Assembly (NCBI GenBank): GCA_001874265.1
Contig: MPDD01000005.1
Coordinates: 1-64,000, forward strand
DNA length: 64,000 nucleotides
From: Bacteroidetes bacterium MedPE-SWsnd-G1
Lineage (GTDB): Bacteria > Bacteroidota > Bacteroidia > Flavobacteriales > Flavobacteriaceae
Direction: 5' to 3'
The position numbers were made by a program, and so were the translations under genes. Each line of letters begins with the position of its first letter. The first letter of the stretch is position 1. Below the pieces are notes generated by a model. It saw only the letters and a program-made list of their open reading frames with translations, ran no database searches and was not told the origin of the DNA. Shown in pieces: positions 1-9,252 of this stretch.

Positions 1-1508
1 GCACCGCTCATTTCTGACAAATTCAATAAATCTCGAGATTGCACCAATTTCAATGCCTTATCTATATCATAAGAAAAGATGCGATCTTCTTTTGCAAAAT
101 CTACATGCTTGCGAATTTCATTAAATACTTGATCTAATATTTTACTCGACTTTAAAGGTTTTCTAAACTCAAATGCCTGAGCAGCACTTAACAATTCAAT
201 CGCTAATATTTTTTCTAAGTTTTCTATAACGCGCAATGCTTTTCGACCACCAATAGAACCCATACTTACATGGTCCTCTTGACCTAAAGAAGTCGGAATA
301 CTATCCGCGCTGGCTGGGAAGCACAATCCTTTATTCTCACTAACCAATGCGGCAGTTGTATATTGTAAAATCATAAATCCGGAATTCAACCCTGTATCTT
401 GCATCAACAACCTTGGAGTCCCTTCGTATTTTCCTTCTAAAGACAAATATGTTCTTCTATCAGAAATACTACCCAATTCCGCTGCGGCCAAACAAGCATA
501 ATCTAGCGGCAAGGCCAATGGTTGCCCATGAAAGGAGCCTCCACTAATAATTAAATCTTCAGAAATAATAATTGGATTGTCAGTAGCCGAATTCATTTCT
601 ACCTCTACTATTTCCTTTAAATGCAACCAAGCATTTCTAGAACTTCCATGTACTTGTGGCATACATCGAAGAGAATACGGGTCTTGCACTTTGCCACAAT
701 CTATATGTGATTTTCCGATATCAGAATCCTTTAAAAACTTTGCAATTCTTGCAGCAACATGTGTATTGCCTTTATACGGCCTAGTAGCGTGTAATTTTGG
801 ATGAAAAGGCGCTTGTGACCCCATCAATCCTTCTATCATTAATGCACCAATAACATCGGCATGCGAAAGTGTGCTATGCAATTTATCCACAACCATCACG
901 GCATGCGCTAGGATAAATTGCGTACCATTAATTAATGCCAATCCAGCTTTAGGATGTAAAGGAACCGGCTCTAAATTAAATGCATTCAATACTTCTGAAC
1001 TGTGAACTCTTTTCTCTTTATAATAAACTTCTCCTTCGCCCAATAATGGTAGGAACAAGTGCGATAATGGACATAAATCTCCCGAAGCTCCGACAGAACC
1101 TTGTTCTGGAACTACCGGAATAACGTCATTATCAATATGCCATAAAATACGATCAATAATTGTTCTAGAAATACCAGAATGCCCTTGCGATAATGACTGA
1201 ACTTTTAGAATCAACATTAATTTTGCCAAGTCTTCTGAAATAGGATTACCAACCCCAACACTATGACTTAATAAAATTTTACGCTGCAACTCGCTGGTGT
1301 CTTCTGGTGAAATCTTAGTGTCACACAATGGCCCAAACCCTGTATTTATTCCATAAACGGCCTCTTCTTTTTGAGAGGTCTTTAACACAATTTGATGTGC
1401 TTTTTCTATTTTACTTGCAACCGAAGATGAAATTATTGTTTCTAAATTACCTCTTAAAATGGCTAAAACTTTCCCTACAGTTAAATGATCTTCTCCGTAT
1501 TTAAACAT
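1..1508 (-). CDS. hutH: Histidine ammonia-lyase, 3' end cut by window edge
   Basis: Deaminates L-histidine to trans-urocanate, the first step of histidine breakdown, in the cytoplasm. I translated this by hand because the ORF track omits it: it has no stop inside the window. From the ATG (1506-1508) it reads about 502 codons, close to the usual 500-510, so only a few C-terminal residues should be missing. The loop GSVGASGDLCPL holds the Ala-Ser-Gly triad (about residues 141-143) that cyclises into the MIO cofactor, and NGTQ and the QPLALPLDY-type region also fit the family. It is divergent from a LysR gene with 93 bp between, which carries a match to the Bacteroidota promoter and inverted repeats. 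A different MIO-family lyase is less likely. Confidence 0.95.
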   Translation of the reverse strand, partial: MFKYGEDHLTVGKVLAILRGNLETIISSSVASKIEKAHQIVLKTSQKEEAVYGINTGFGPLCDTKISPEDTSELQRKILLSHSVGVGNPISEDLAKLMLILKVQSLSQGHSGISRTIIDRILWHIDNDVIPVVPEQGSVGASGDLCPLSHLFLPLLGEGEVYYKEKRVHSSEVLNAFNLEPVPLHPKAGLALINGTQFILAHAVMVVDKLHSTLSHADVIGALMIEGLMGSQAPFHPKLHATRPYKGNTHVAARIAKFLKDSDIGKSHIDCGKVQDPYSLRCMPQVHGSSRNAWLHLKEIVEVEMNSATDNPIIISEDLIISGGSFHGQPLALPLDYACLAAAELGSISDRRTYLSLEGKYEGTPRLLMQDTGLNSGFMILQYTTAALVSENKGLCFPASADSIPTSLGQEDHVSMGSIGGRKALRVIENLEKILAIELLSAAQAFEFRKPLKSSKILDQVFNEIRKHVDFAKEDRIFSYDIDKALKLVQSRDLLNLSEMSG

Positions 1509-1532
1509 ACTCCAACTCCTTTTTAATTTCTT

Positions 1533-1563
1533 CAAAATTAGCATTATATTTGATGCTTAACAA
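1533..1563 (-). promoter_or_regulatory. Predicted hutH promoter
   Basis: On the minus strand, TTG (1561-1563), 20 nt, then TAATTTTG (1533-1540) match the Bacteroidota -33/-7 pattern TTG-N19-21-TAnnTTTG. The start codon lies 24 nt downstream of the -7 box. The perfect inverted repeat at 1564-1587 abuts the -33 element, where a LysR activator would be expected to sit. Confidence 0.6.
1545..1552 (+). promoter_or_regulatory. Predicted -7 box of the lysR gene
   Basis: TATATTTG fits TAnnTTTG on the plus strand, 49 nt before the LysR start codon. No clear -33 element was found. Transcription from here would run through the inverted repeats, which would allow autorepression. Confidence 0.4.
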
Positions 1564-1602
1564 TATCAATACTATCAAGTATTGATAATTAATAGTTATC
1601 AA
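1564..1602. promoter_or_regulatory. Overlapping inverted repeats, probable LysR operator
   Basis: TATCAATACT and AGTATTGATA form a perfect 10-bp inverted repeat around ATCA (1564-1587). A second pair, TTGATAA-N7-TTATCAA (1582-1602), overlaps the right arm and reaches the first base of the lysR start codon. The TATCAA/TTGATA core recurs several times in about 40 bp. The position between a LysR gene and its divergent target is typical for binding sites of this regulator family. Confidence 0.6.
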
Positions 1603-2468
1603 TGGAGTTGCGTCATATTCATTACTTTTTGGCAGTTGCTGAAGATTTACATTTTCGAAAAGCGGCAGAACGCTTATTTATTTCTCAGCCGGGATTAAGC
1701 CGACAAATAAAGCAGTTGGAAGAAGAATTAGGCTTCCCGTTATTTGAACGTAGCAATAAAAAAGTTTCATTGACCAAAGCAGGAAATTATCTTAAAAATG
1801 AATTTGTACTCACACTTAAAAACATCAATGATTCAGTGCAACATGCACAATTATTACATCAAGGAATTGAAGGAAATATAAACCTTGGCTATGTTGGCTC
1901 AGCCATGCAAAACGTGATTCCAAGTCTATTACATCGCATAAATGAAAATCTTCCAAATCTTCATTATAATTTAAAGGAAATGGAAAATCCTGAACAAATT
2001 GATGCACTGCTTACTCAAGAAATTGATCTTGCATTTGTACGTATGAACCAAGTTCCATCGGGTTTAAAAATAAAACCGATTTTTGAAGATACTTTTTCTC
2101 TAGTCCTGCCAAAAAATCACCCAATTAATCAAAGTAATTTTAAAAACCTTTCACAATTTAAAAACGAACAATTTATTCTTTTCGATCAATCATACAGTCC
2201 TAACTACTATGCTCAGGTGATGCAAATTTTTAGTGATAGTGGGTTTACACCCAGCATTTCTCACAATACAGTTCATGCAAGTACCATTTTTAAACTGGTC
2301 GAGAACAATTTTGGAATAGCCATTGTTCCTAGCACGCTTCAATTAGGGTATCAAATGAATATTAAGTTTATTGAATTGAAAAAAATAAAACAACGAACTG
2401 TTTTATCAGTTGCATGGAATGCCTCTAATAGAAACCCAATTTTAGAAAACATACTTCAACTTATATAG
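1602..2468 (+). CDS. LysR-family transcriptional regulator
   Basis: A 288-residue DNA-binding regulator of full LysR length. The N-terminal winged helix-turn-helix is textbook: HYFLAVAEDLHFRKAAERL, then SQPGLSRQIKQLEEELG, then LFER and LTKAG. Residues from about 90 form the periplasmic-binding-protein-like effector domain (GNINLGYVGSA onward). It is divergent from hutH and shares its control region, so the simplest inference is that it controls histidine degradation in response to histidine or urocanate. The effector is not visible in sequence. LysR proteins are named by neighbours, so the target could differ. Confidence 0.93.
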   Translation: MELRHIHYFLAVAEDLHFRKAAERLFISQPGLSRQIKQLEEELGFPLFERSNKKVSLTKAGNYLKNEFVLTLKNINDSVQHAQLLHQGIEGNINLGYVGSAMQNVIPSLLHRINENLPNLHYNLKEMENPEQIDALLTQEIDLAFVRMNQVPSGLKIKPIFEDTFSLVLPKNHPINQSNFKNLSQFKNEQFILFDQSYSPNYYAQVMQIFSDSGFTPSISHNTVHASTIFKLVENNFGIAIVPSTLQLGYQMNIKFIELKKIKQRTVLSVAWNASNRNPILENILQLI

Positions 2469-2506
2469 CACAGATTCTGGAAAAAAGACATCATTATCTT
2501 TTTTAC

Positions 2507-2514
2507 TATATTTG
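2507..2514 (+). promoter_or_regulatory. Predicted -7 box of the Rrf2 gene
   Basis: TATATTTG matches TAnnTTTG and lies 17 nt before the Rrf2 start codon. There is no clear -33 element, so this rests on one box. Confidence 0.45.
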
Positions 2515-2531
2515 AATTCTAAAGGAAATCT

Positions 2532-2981
2532 ATGCTCTCAAACGCTTGTAAATATGCAATTCGATCCGTTTTGTATTTGGCAATTCACTCAAATGAATTA
2601 AAAAAAATTGGGGTGAAGGCTATTACTGAAGAGCTAGAAACTCCTCAACCTTTTTTAGCAAAATTATTACAACAATTATCGAGAGACAACTTGGTGTCTT
2701 CTACTAAAGGCCCTAATGGTGGTTTCTTTTTAAGTGATATAGACAAACAAAATACCATTTGGAATGTTATTGAAAGTATAGACGGAACTGATAAATTCGA
2801 TAACTGTTTTTTGGGGTTGAAAAAATGCAATGGCGAAAATCCATGTCCTGTACATTTTATTGTTGTTCCATTTAAAGAAACCATTTTAGCAGATTTTAGA
2901 GATAAAACTATTGAAAAATACGTGGCTTCAATGGAAGGTACAAGACAAGTAATTACACTTAAAGATTTAGATAGCTTCTAA
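2532..2981 (+). CDS. Rrf2-family regulator with Fe-S ligand pattern
   Basis: A 149-residue winged-helix repressor of the Rrf2 family (IscR, NsrR, RsrR). The DNA-binding part covers KYAIRSVLYLAIHS and the wing STKGPNGGFFLS. Cys92, Cys99 and Cys105 plus His108 match the Fe-S ligand layout known from IscR (three Cys, then His three residues after the last), although the first gap is one residue longer than in IscR. It may sense nitric oxide, oxygen or Fe-S status. No obvious target gene is adjacent: the downstream region is empty and the next gene is on the other strand. It may therefore regulate itself and distant genes. Confidence 0.88.
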   Translation: MLSNACKYAIRSVLYLAIHSNELKKIGVKAITEELETPQPFLAKLLQQLSRDNLVSSTKGPNGGFFLSDIDKQNTIWNVIESIDGTDKFDNCFLGLKKCNGENPCPVHFIVVPFKETILADFRDKTIEKYVASMEGTRQVITLKDLDSF

Positions 2982-3429
2982 TAATTTTATTAGCAAGGTC
3001 AGCAATCCAAATTCTAAATATTCAACAATTACTTTTTTTTATCCTTTAGAATTAAAGTGTTCTATAGAATAGCATAAACTATCATTTGTTAGTTGAAGGC
3101 TTCAGAAGAAAAAGTCTAATTATAGCGTTCCAAATAACTAAACCATAAAACTAATTTAGAAGCTTAATAATATTGAATGACAATTCTTCGTAAAGCCTTC
3201 CTACTAACCAAATCATAAAAAGAAAACTTGAAATCGATGTTCTAATCAAGTTTTGTTTAAAAAGTGTTTTGTCTTCTAAACAAAGAAAAATGATAAAATC
3301 CATACAAGTTCTGATATTTATCATATTTGATAAATTAATTCAGTTCTGAATAGAATCGCTAAAATAAAATGATGAGGACTAAAAAAACTCGGAAATTTCC
3401 TCCTAGCTTTTTCAATTTGATTAGAAAAG
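2982..3429. other. Gene-free region with small inverted repeats
   Basis: 448 bp with no supportable ORF, RNA gene or terminator. It lies between the Rrf2 3' end and the 3' end of a minus-strand lipoprotein gene. It contains a perfect inverted repeat ATTTATCA-TATT-TGATAAAT (3316-3335) and two loosely similar segments around 3137-3151 and 3213-3221 (CTAAACCATAAAA versus CTAACCAAATCATAAAA). It could be a decayed gene or a small-RNA locus. I see no direct support for either. Confidence 0.5.
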
Positions 3430-3996
3430 TTATTTAATTTTTAATTGCCAACTAGCCTCTCCTTTTTCTAATGTATAAATTACTTCTTCTTGATATTCCA
3501 CAGGCTCAGAATTAATATCTTCGTTTAAATAGATTGGGAAATAACGTATCAATCGATCGCTTTCAAAAACAAAAGTATCATGCCCCTTATAGGCTTCGAA
3601 CAATGCGCCCTCTTCAAAATCTTTTTCAGTAAACTCCGGAATATAAATAGGTGTGACACTTTTATCTTGGTTCGAAGCGTATCCGTAAACATTAGCGTAA
3701 CTTCCTGAACCAGCCGATTGTGTAACTATATACAATTCGTCATAACCATTATTATCAAGATCTGTAACTTTAATTTCCATTACTGGATCAATATCCGTCA
3801 AGGAAAATTCGTTGTTGATTTTAAATCCTTTCGTTTCAATTATTAAAGAGGCTAAACTTGCACTTTCTGAAATTTCCTCAGAAACAATAAAAACCTTTTC
3901 TGTAGAAGTCGGAAACTCTTTTTTTACATGTTGCTGTATTTTCTTTTCACATGAAATAAAACAAGCTAATATACACGCAACTAAAATTATTCTCAT
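3430..3996 (-). CDS. Secreted lipoprotein, possibly PliI-like
   Basis: A 188-residue protein with an N-terminal lipoprotein signal (hydrophobic stretch ending FISC, lipidated Cys at about 16), so exported and membrane anchored. The middle holds an EF-hand-like DLDNNGYDELY followed by SAGSGSYANVYGY. A D-x-D-N-G-x-D-E-L motif plus SGSY resembles the PliI group of periplasmic lysozyme inhibitors, but this is recall of motifs and is tentative. The start is 2 nt after the upstream secreted-protein gene, so the two are probably co-transcribed. No enzymatic residues are recognised. Confidence 0.75.
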   Translation of the reverse strand: MRIILVACILACFISCEKKIQQHVKKEFPTSTEKVFIVSEEISESASLASLIIETKGFKINNEFSLTDIDPVMEIKVTDLDNNGYDELYIVTQSAGSGSYANVYGYASNQDKSVTPIYIPEFTEKDFEEGALFEAYKGHDTFVFESDRLIRYFPIYLNEDINSEPVEYQEEVIYTLEKGEASWQLKIK

Positions 3997-3998
3997 CT

Positions 3999-4850
3999 TT
4001 ATTTTTTATAGAATGGTGAATGTTTTGCCAAGTATTTCAATGTAATTTTATAAGCATCTTGAGTATTCCAAAATGAAGTATGGTCTTTATTAAAAATACT
4101 ATTTCCTTTATCGTTATAAATATGGACTCTTATCGATGTTGAATAATTCTGAATATTTGTAGAAACTCCAAATGAAGTAGATTTACTTTTTCCATTTCCA
4201 AATATATCTCCAACTATATGACCATGACTATCTACATAAGGCTTACCTTTACTTTTGGAAGTTGTAGTGGAAGAACCAACGTTGGACTGGTTTGTTTTCT
4301 GGACGGTAACTATACCTTGAATAACAAATTCAACTCCAAGAATATTACAAATTTCGCCCATTGTATAGCCATCAATATTGTTATTCTGAACTCCTGCTTT
4401 TATCAATAAAGCATTTGTAGTTCTAGGTTCTTGAAATTGTAAACCGCTACTGTATTTGTCAAAAATATCGTAAGATTCTTCTTGAATTTTGGAAGACATT
4501 TGATCGGAACTAAATTCTTGATCTCTTATAAATCCAAATGGTAAAACCGCTACTTTATTGTGATGACTCGCCAAATCTGAATCCGGTTTAGATTTCGTAT
4601 CGAATTTATTGAAAAACTGTATTCTACCAGATGAAAACGTAATTTTAACAATATCAGCAACCTTCACCGTATAGTCAATACTTTCATTTTGATACACAAA
4701 ATGGACATCATTGTCAGAGATAGATTGAACTTTACCAATCATTTCTTCCCCGTTGGTTTTTAAAATGACATCATTTATTTCAGGAGTTTGCGCACCTAAA
4801 GAAAATGAACATAATAATAGCAGAACGAAATAAACCCAACTCTTTTTCAT
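3999..4850 (-). CDS. Secreted protein of unknown function
   Basis: 283 residues with a clear signal peptide (lysines, then YFVLLLLCSFSLGAQT). The first part after cleavage, DVILKTNGEEMIGKVQSIS, is the short beta-rich motif often found at the mature N-terminus of exported Bacteroidota proteins. The middle (KVAVLPFGFIRDQ to GVEFVIQGIVTVQ) recalls periplasmic proteins that build LpoB/CsgG-like folds, but I cannot assign a family. A Ser/Gly/Lys-rich stretch (about 190-225) looks flexible. The lipoprotein gene follows 2 nt later. The role is unknown. Confidence 0.8.
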   Translation of the reverse strand: MKKSWVYFVLLLLCSFSLGAQTPEINDVILKTNGEEMIGKVQSISDNDVHFVYQNESIDYTVKVADIVKITFSSGRIQFFNKFDTKSKPDSDLASHHNKVAVLPFGFIRDQEFSSDQMSSKIQEESYDIFDKYSSGLQFQEPRTTNALLIKAGVQNNNIDGYTMGEICNILGVEFVIQGIVTVQKTNQSNVGSSTTTSKSKGKPYVDSHGHIVGDIFGNGKSKSTSFGVSTNIQNYSTSIRVHIYNDKGNSIFNKDHTSFWNTQDAYKITLKYLAKHSPFYKK

Positions 4851-4891
4851 AGCCTAATAATTAGATTGACTTTAAAGTTAACAAAAAATGA

Positions 4892-7024
4892 TTACTTATA
4901 TTTCATAGATAATTGAATTCGCTTCCGTTGCACGTCCACTTCTAGCACTTTTACTATGACTTGTTGATGCAGTGCAACAACTGAAGAAACGTCAGACACA
5001 TATTTATCTGCCAAATTCGAAACATGCACCAGACCGCTTTCTTTAACCCCTACATCCACAAAACATCCAAAATTTGTAATGTTATTTACAATCCCCGGTA
5101 ATAATTGTCCTTCTCGTAAATCGTTAATGGTCCTTATATCTTTATTAAATGTAAATACTTTAGCCGTTTCTCTCGGGTCAACCCCAGGTTTTTCTAATTC
5201 GGAAATGATATCCTTTAAGGTTGGTAAACCCACAGTATCTGTGCAATACTTCTGTAAATTTATTTGTTGTAGAACCGATTTATTTCCAATTAACTCATCA
5301 ACCGATTTTCTTTCATCCTTTGCCATTTTGTTTACCAATAAATAACTTTCTGGGTGCACAGCCGAATCATCTAATGGATTCTTAGCATCTTTAATTCTTA
5401 AAAATCCTGCTCCTTGTTCAAATGCCTTGGCTCCCAATCTCGGTACTTTCTTAATCTCATTTCTCGATTCAAACGCGCCATTTTCATTTCGATACGCCAC
5501 AATATTTTCAGCCAATTTTGGTCCAATACCCGAAACATAACTTAACAAAGGTTTACTTGCAGTATTGATGTTTACGCCAATAGTATTAACACAACTTTCA
5601 ACAACAGCATCCAATGATTTTTTGAGTTTCGATTGATCTACATCGTGCTGGTACTGTCCCACTCCTATAGACTTGGCATCTATTTTAACCAACTCAGCCA
5701 ACGGGTCTGCCAAACGTCTTGCAATAGAAACAGCTCCACGCACCGTTACATCATAATTCGGAAATTCTTCTCGTGCAATTTTTGAGGCAGAGTAAATCGA
5801 GGCCCCTGCTTCACTTACAACAAATACTTGAAGTTCTGAATCAAATCTAATTTTACGAATCAACTGTTCCGTTTCTCTAGAAGCTGTTCCGTTACCAATT
5901 GCAATGGCCTCAATTTTATGCGCATTTACTAAGGAACTAATTTTCTTCATAGCCTCTATAGCTTTGTTCTGTGGCGCATGCGGAAAAATGGTTTCGTTAT
6001 GTTTTAAATCACCTTGCGCATTTAAGCAAACCACCTTACAACCAGTTCTAAATCCAGGATCAATACCTAAAATTCGTTTCTCACCTAAAGGTGATCCAAG
6101 CAACAACTGCTTTAAGTTTTTAGCAAATACATTAATGGCTGTTTCGTCCGCTTTCTCTTTAGCTTTTGCTTGAATTTCATTCGATAACGCTGGCAGTAAC
6201 AAACGTTTATAAGCATCTTTAATAGCCAACGCTATTTGATCTGCACACTCATTGTTTGATCGAATAATTCTACTTTCAATTTTATCCAAAGCCCGTTCAT
6301 TATCTATTTCAATTTTTAGCCGAATAAAACCCTCCTTTTCAGCGCGTAAAATGGCTAATAATCTATGCGAAGGACATCTACTTAAAGACTCTGACCAATC
6401 AAAATAATCTCTAAATTTTTGTGCTTTTTCATCCGTAATTTTTGCCTTAACTCCTTTGGTAGTAATCTGTGCAAACTTTTCTAATTGCCAACGAATATTA
6501 TTTCTGATATCAGTTCGTTCATTTATCCACTCTGCAATAATATGTCGCGCACCGTCCAATGCATCGTCTTCATTTGTTACTTTCGCATTCACATATTTAG
6601 AAGCGATATAATCCAAATCATTTGCGCGTTGACTCATGATTATTTTGGCTAAAGGCTCCAATCCATTTGCTCTAGCAGTTTCTGCCTTTGTTTTACGCTT
6701 CTTTTTATACGGCAAATACAAATCTTCTAAGACAATCAAATTATCAGAACTTTCAATTTTCCGCTGTAATTCGTCCGTTAAAACCTCTTGTTCTTTAAGT
6801 GCTTTTAAAATGGATGATTTCCGTTTTTTTAATTCTTCAAATTGCTCTTTAAACTTTACAATATATCCAATCTGAACCTCATCTAAATTCCCCGTACGCT
6901 CTTTACGATATCTAGAAATAAAAGGAACGGTGCAGTCTTCATTTAACAATTCAACTGTATTGCTAATTGATGCTTCTGACAGGTTGGTAAAATTCTTTAT
7001 AAATTGAATTAATTGGCTACTCAT
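4892..7024 (-). CDS. tex: Tex-family RNA-binding transcription accessory protein
   Basis: A 710-residue Tex homologue: a conserved nucleic-acid binding protein associated with transcription in other bacteria. Domain order is visible: helical N-terminal Tex region with FISRYRKERTGNLDE, a YqgF/RNase H-like domain beginning ILGIDPGFRTGCK, helix-hairpin-helix GIGPKLAENIVAYR, and a C-terminal S1 domain (GIVNNITNFGCFVDVGVKES to RIQLSMK). Length is slightly below the usual 720-780. It lies downstream of metG but is separated from it by a hairpin terminator, so it probably has its own promoter. Confidence 0.96.
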   Translation of the reverse strand: MSSQLIQFIKNFTNLSEASISNTVELLNEDCTVPFISRYRKERTGNLDEVQIGYIVKFKEQFEELKKRKSSILKALKEQEVLTDELQRKIESSDNLIVLEDLYLPYKKKRKTKAETARANGLEPLAKIIMSQRANDLDYIASKYVNAKVTNEDDALDGARHIIAEWINERTDIRNNIRWQLEKFAQITTKGVKAKITDEKAQKFRDYFDWSESLSRCPSHRLLAILRAEKEGFIRLKIEIDNERALDKIESRIIRSNNECADQIALAIKDAYKRLLLPALSNEIQAKAKEKADETAINVFAKNLKQLLLGSPLGEKRILGIDPGFRTGCKVVCLNAQGDLKHNETIFPHAPQNKAIEAMKKISSLVNAHKIEAIAIGNGTASRETEQLIRKIRFDSELQVFVVSEAGASIYSASKIAREEFPNYDVTVRGAVSIARRLADPLAELVKIDAKSIGVGQYQHDVDQSKLKKSLDAVVESCVNTIGVNINTASKPLLSYVSGIGPKLAENIVAYRNENGAFESRNEIKKVPRLGAKAFEQGAGFLRIKDAKNPLDDSAVHPESYLLVNKMAKDERKSVDELIGNKSVLQQINLQKYCTDTVGLPTLKDIISELEKPGVDPRETAKVFTFNKDIRTINDLREGQLLPGIVNNITNFGCFVDVGVKESGLVHVSNLADKYVSDVSSVVALHQQVIVKVLEVDVQRKRIQLSMKYK

Positions 7025-7037
7025 AATTGATTTTCAT

Positions 7038-7063
7038 AAAAAACCCTGAATAAATTCAGGGTT
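7038..7063 (-). terminator. Rho-independent terminator after metG
   Basis: Perfect 9-bp arms AACCCTGAA / TTCAGGGTT with a 4-nt loop. On the minus strand they are followed by a run of T. It lies between the metG stop and the tex start. Confidence 0.85.
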
Positions 7064-7087
7064 CAAATAGTCTTTTAAAAAGGTGAG

Positions 7088-9142
7088 TTAACTCACGCTT
7101 TCTCCATTATTTACTTCTCTTTCTGGCTCAATAAAGGCTAGTTTACCATCCATAGTGTCAGTCATTAAAATCATCCCTTGACTTTCAACTCCTCTAATTT
7201 TTCGAGGTGCCAAATTGACCAACACACTTACTTTTTGCCCGATAACGTCTTCCGCTGAAAAACTTTCTGCGATACCGCTAACAATAGTTCTAGTATCAAT
7301 ACCAACATCGACTTTCAGTTTTAACAACTTCTTTGTTTTTGGAACTTTTTCGGCTTCTAGAATCGTTCCAATTCTAATATCTAATTTTGTAAAATCATCA
7401 AAAGAAATAATGTCCTTTTGAGGCTCTACTTCTTTATTTGCAATTTCATTTGCAACTTTTGTAGCCTCTAACTTATCTAATTGCGCTTGAATGTCTTTGT
7501 CCTCTATCTTAGCAAATAATAATTCAGCCTTTCCAATTTGATGACCAGATGGCAATAAAACTTCCTTTTCTGCTATAGCACTCCAAGAGTTCTCTATTCC
7601 ACTCGAACCGGCATTCAGTATCCCTTTTAACTTCTCTGATGTAAATGGTAAAAATGGTTCGGATAAAGTTGCTAATGCTGTCGCAATTTGTAAAGCAACA
7701 TTCATAATAGTTTCTACTCTTTCAGGATTTTCTTTTACCTGCTTCCATGGCTCTTCATCTGCCAAGTATTTGTTTCCTAAACGAGCCAAGTTCATCAATT
7801 CGCCCATCGCTTCTCTAAATCGATAACGCTCTACAGAATTTGCAATGATTCCAGGATACTCCTTTACTTTTGCAAGGGTCTCTTCATCAACTTCAGAAAA
7901 CTCTCCTGCTGTTGGAACAATTCCATCATAATATTTATTTGTTAGCACCACAACTCGGTTTATAAAGTTTCCGAAAATGGCAACCAACTCACTGTTATTT
8001 CTTGTTTGGAAATCTTTCCAAGTAAAATCATTATCCTTTGTTTCTGGCGCATTCGCTGTTAATGCATAACGCAATACATCTTGCTTTCCAGGGAAATCTT
8101 CTAAATATTCATGCAACCAAACAGCCCAATTCTTAGAAGTAGAAATCTTGTTTCCTTCTAAATTTAAAAACTCGTTGGCTGGCACATTCTCTGGCAATAT
8201 GTAGTCGCCATGTGCTTTTAACATTGCTGGGAAAATGATACAATGAAATACGATATTATCCTTCCCAATAAAGTGTACTAATTTAGTGTCTTTATCTTTC
8301 CAATAGGGCTCCCAATCTTTTCCATTTTCTTTTGCCCATTCTTTAGTAGAAGAAATATATCCAATCGGCGCATCAAACCATACATACAGCACTTTTCCTT
8401 CGCCTCCTTCTACAGGAACGGGAATTCCCCAATCCAAATCACGTGTTACCGCTCTTGGTCTTAAACCATCATCTACCCATGATTTCACTTGACCCAGTAC
8501 ATTGCTTTTCCAATCGTTTTTATGGCCTTCTACAATCCATTCTCTTAACCAAGATTCGTATTTATCTAGTGGTAAAAACCAGTGTTTAGTTTGCTTTAAA
8601 CTGGGCACATTACCGGTAATTGCCGATTTCGGGTTGATTAAATCTGTAGCATTATGACTCGTTCCACATTTTTCACATTGATCTCCATAACTCTCTTCAT
8701 TTCCACACTTTGGACAGGTTCCAATAACAAATCTATCTGCTAAAAACTGATTTGCCTCTTCATCGTATAATTGCTCATCTACCTTTTCAATAAACTTGTC
8801 ATTCTCATACAAATTCTTGAAAAATTCTGATGCTGTTTCATGGTGAACCGGTGCTGAAGTTCTTGAATAATTATCAAACGTAATTCCAAATTCATTGAAG
8901 GAATTTTTAATGATTGTATGATATTTATCTACCACTTGTTGCGGTGTAATTCCCTCCTTTTTTGCTTTTAAAGTAATTGGCACTCCGTGCTCATCAGAAC
9001 CACAAACAAAAGCAACATCATGCCCTTGCATTCGCAAATAGCGCGCATAAATATCTGATGGTACGTAAACGCCTGCTAAATGTCCAATATGAACAGGGCC
9101 GTTTGTATAAGGTAATGCCGATGTAATGGTATATCTACTCAC
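7088..9142 (-). CDS. metG: Methionyl-tRNA synthetase
   Basis: Charges tRNA-Met with methionine. 684 residues, a class I synthetase of MetG1 type. [14 protein letters not shown] carries the HIGH signature, the zinc knuckle has CPKCG and CEKCG, and [11 protein letters not shown] is the KMSKS loop. The C-terminal 100 residues ([16 protein letters not shown] onward) form the tRNA-binding EMAP/Trbp111-like domain. The start is GTG at 9142: the protein begins exactly at the conserved [11 protein letters not shown] region and there is no in-frame ATG just upstream. It is divergent from the LD-carboxypeptidase gene. Confidence 0.97.
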   Translation of the reverse strand: MSRYTITSALPYTNGPVHIGHLAGVYVPSDIYARYLRMQGHDVAFVCGSDEHGVPITLKAKKEGITPQQVVDKYHTIIKNSFNEFGITFDNYSRTSAPVHHETASEFFKNLYENDKFIEKVDEQLYDEEANQFLADRFVIGTCPKCGNEESYGDQCEKCGTSHNATDLINPKSAITGNVPSLKQTKHWFLPLDKYESWLREWIVEGHKNDWKSNVLGQVKSWVDDGLRPRAVTRDLDWGIPVPVEGGEGKVLYVWFDAPIGYISSTKEWAKENGKDWEPYWKDKDTKLVHFIGKDNIVFHCIIFPAMLKAHGDYILPENVPANEFLNLEGNKISTSKNWAVWLHEYLEDFPGKQDVLRYALTANAPETKDNDFTWKDFQTRNNSELVAIFGNFINRVVVLTNKYYDGIVPTAGEFSEVDEETLAKVKEYPGIIANSVERYRFREAMGELMNLARLGNKYLADEEPWKQVKENPERVETIMNVALQIATALATLSEPFLPFTSEKLKGILNAGSSGIENSWSAIAEKEVLLPSGHQIGKAELLFAKIEDKDIQAQLDKLEATKVANEIANKEVEPQKDIISFDDFTKLDIRIGTILEAEKVPKTKKLLKLKVDVGIDTRTIVSGIAESFSAEDVIGQKVSVLVNLAPRKIRGVESQGMILMTDTMDGKLAFIEPEREVNNGESVS

Positions 9143-9167
9143 AAAAATGAATTTTAATCTTTGATTG

Positions 9168-9175
9168 CAAAAGTA
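9168..9175 (-). promoter_or_regulatory. Predicted -7 box of metG
   Basis: The minus strand reads TACTTTTG, matching TAnnTTTG, 25 nt upstream of the GTG start. No convincing -33 element is visible. Confidence 0.45.
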
Positions 9176-9217
9176 CTCAATCCGACTGATAGGTTAAAAT
9201 GAGAATGATTTTTTCTT

Positions 9218-9225
9218 TACTTTTG
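9218..9225 (+). promoter_or_regulatory. Predicted -7 box of the LD-carboxypeptidase gene
   Basis: TACTTTTG matches TAnnTTTG, 27 nt before the ATG. It is the same sequence as the divergent metG box on the other strand. The -33 element is unclear. Confidence 0.45.
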
Positions 9226-9252
9226 ATAGCATCTAATAATTAACCCATTTCA

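Noticed and set aside
577-804. 75-residue plus-strand ORF
   Set aside because: Antisense to hutH, whose full catalytic region is intact.
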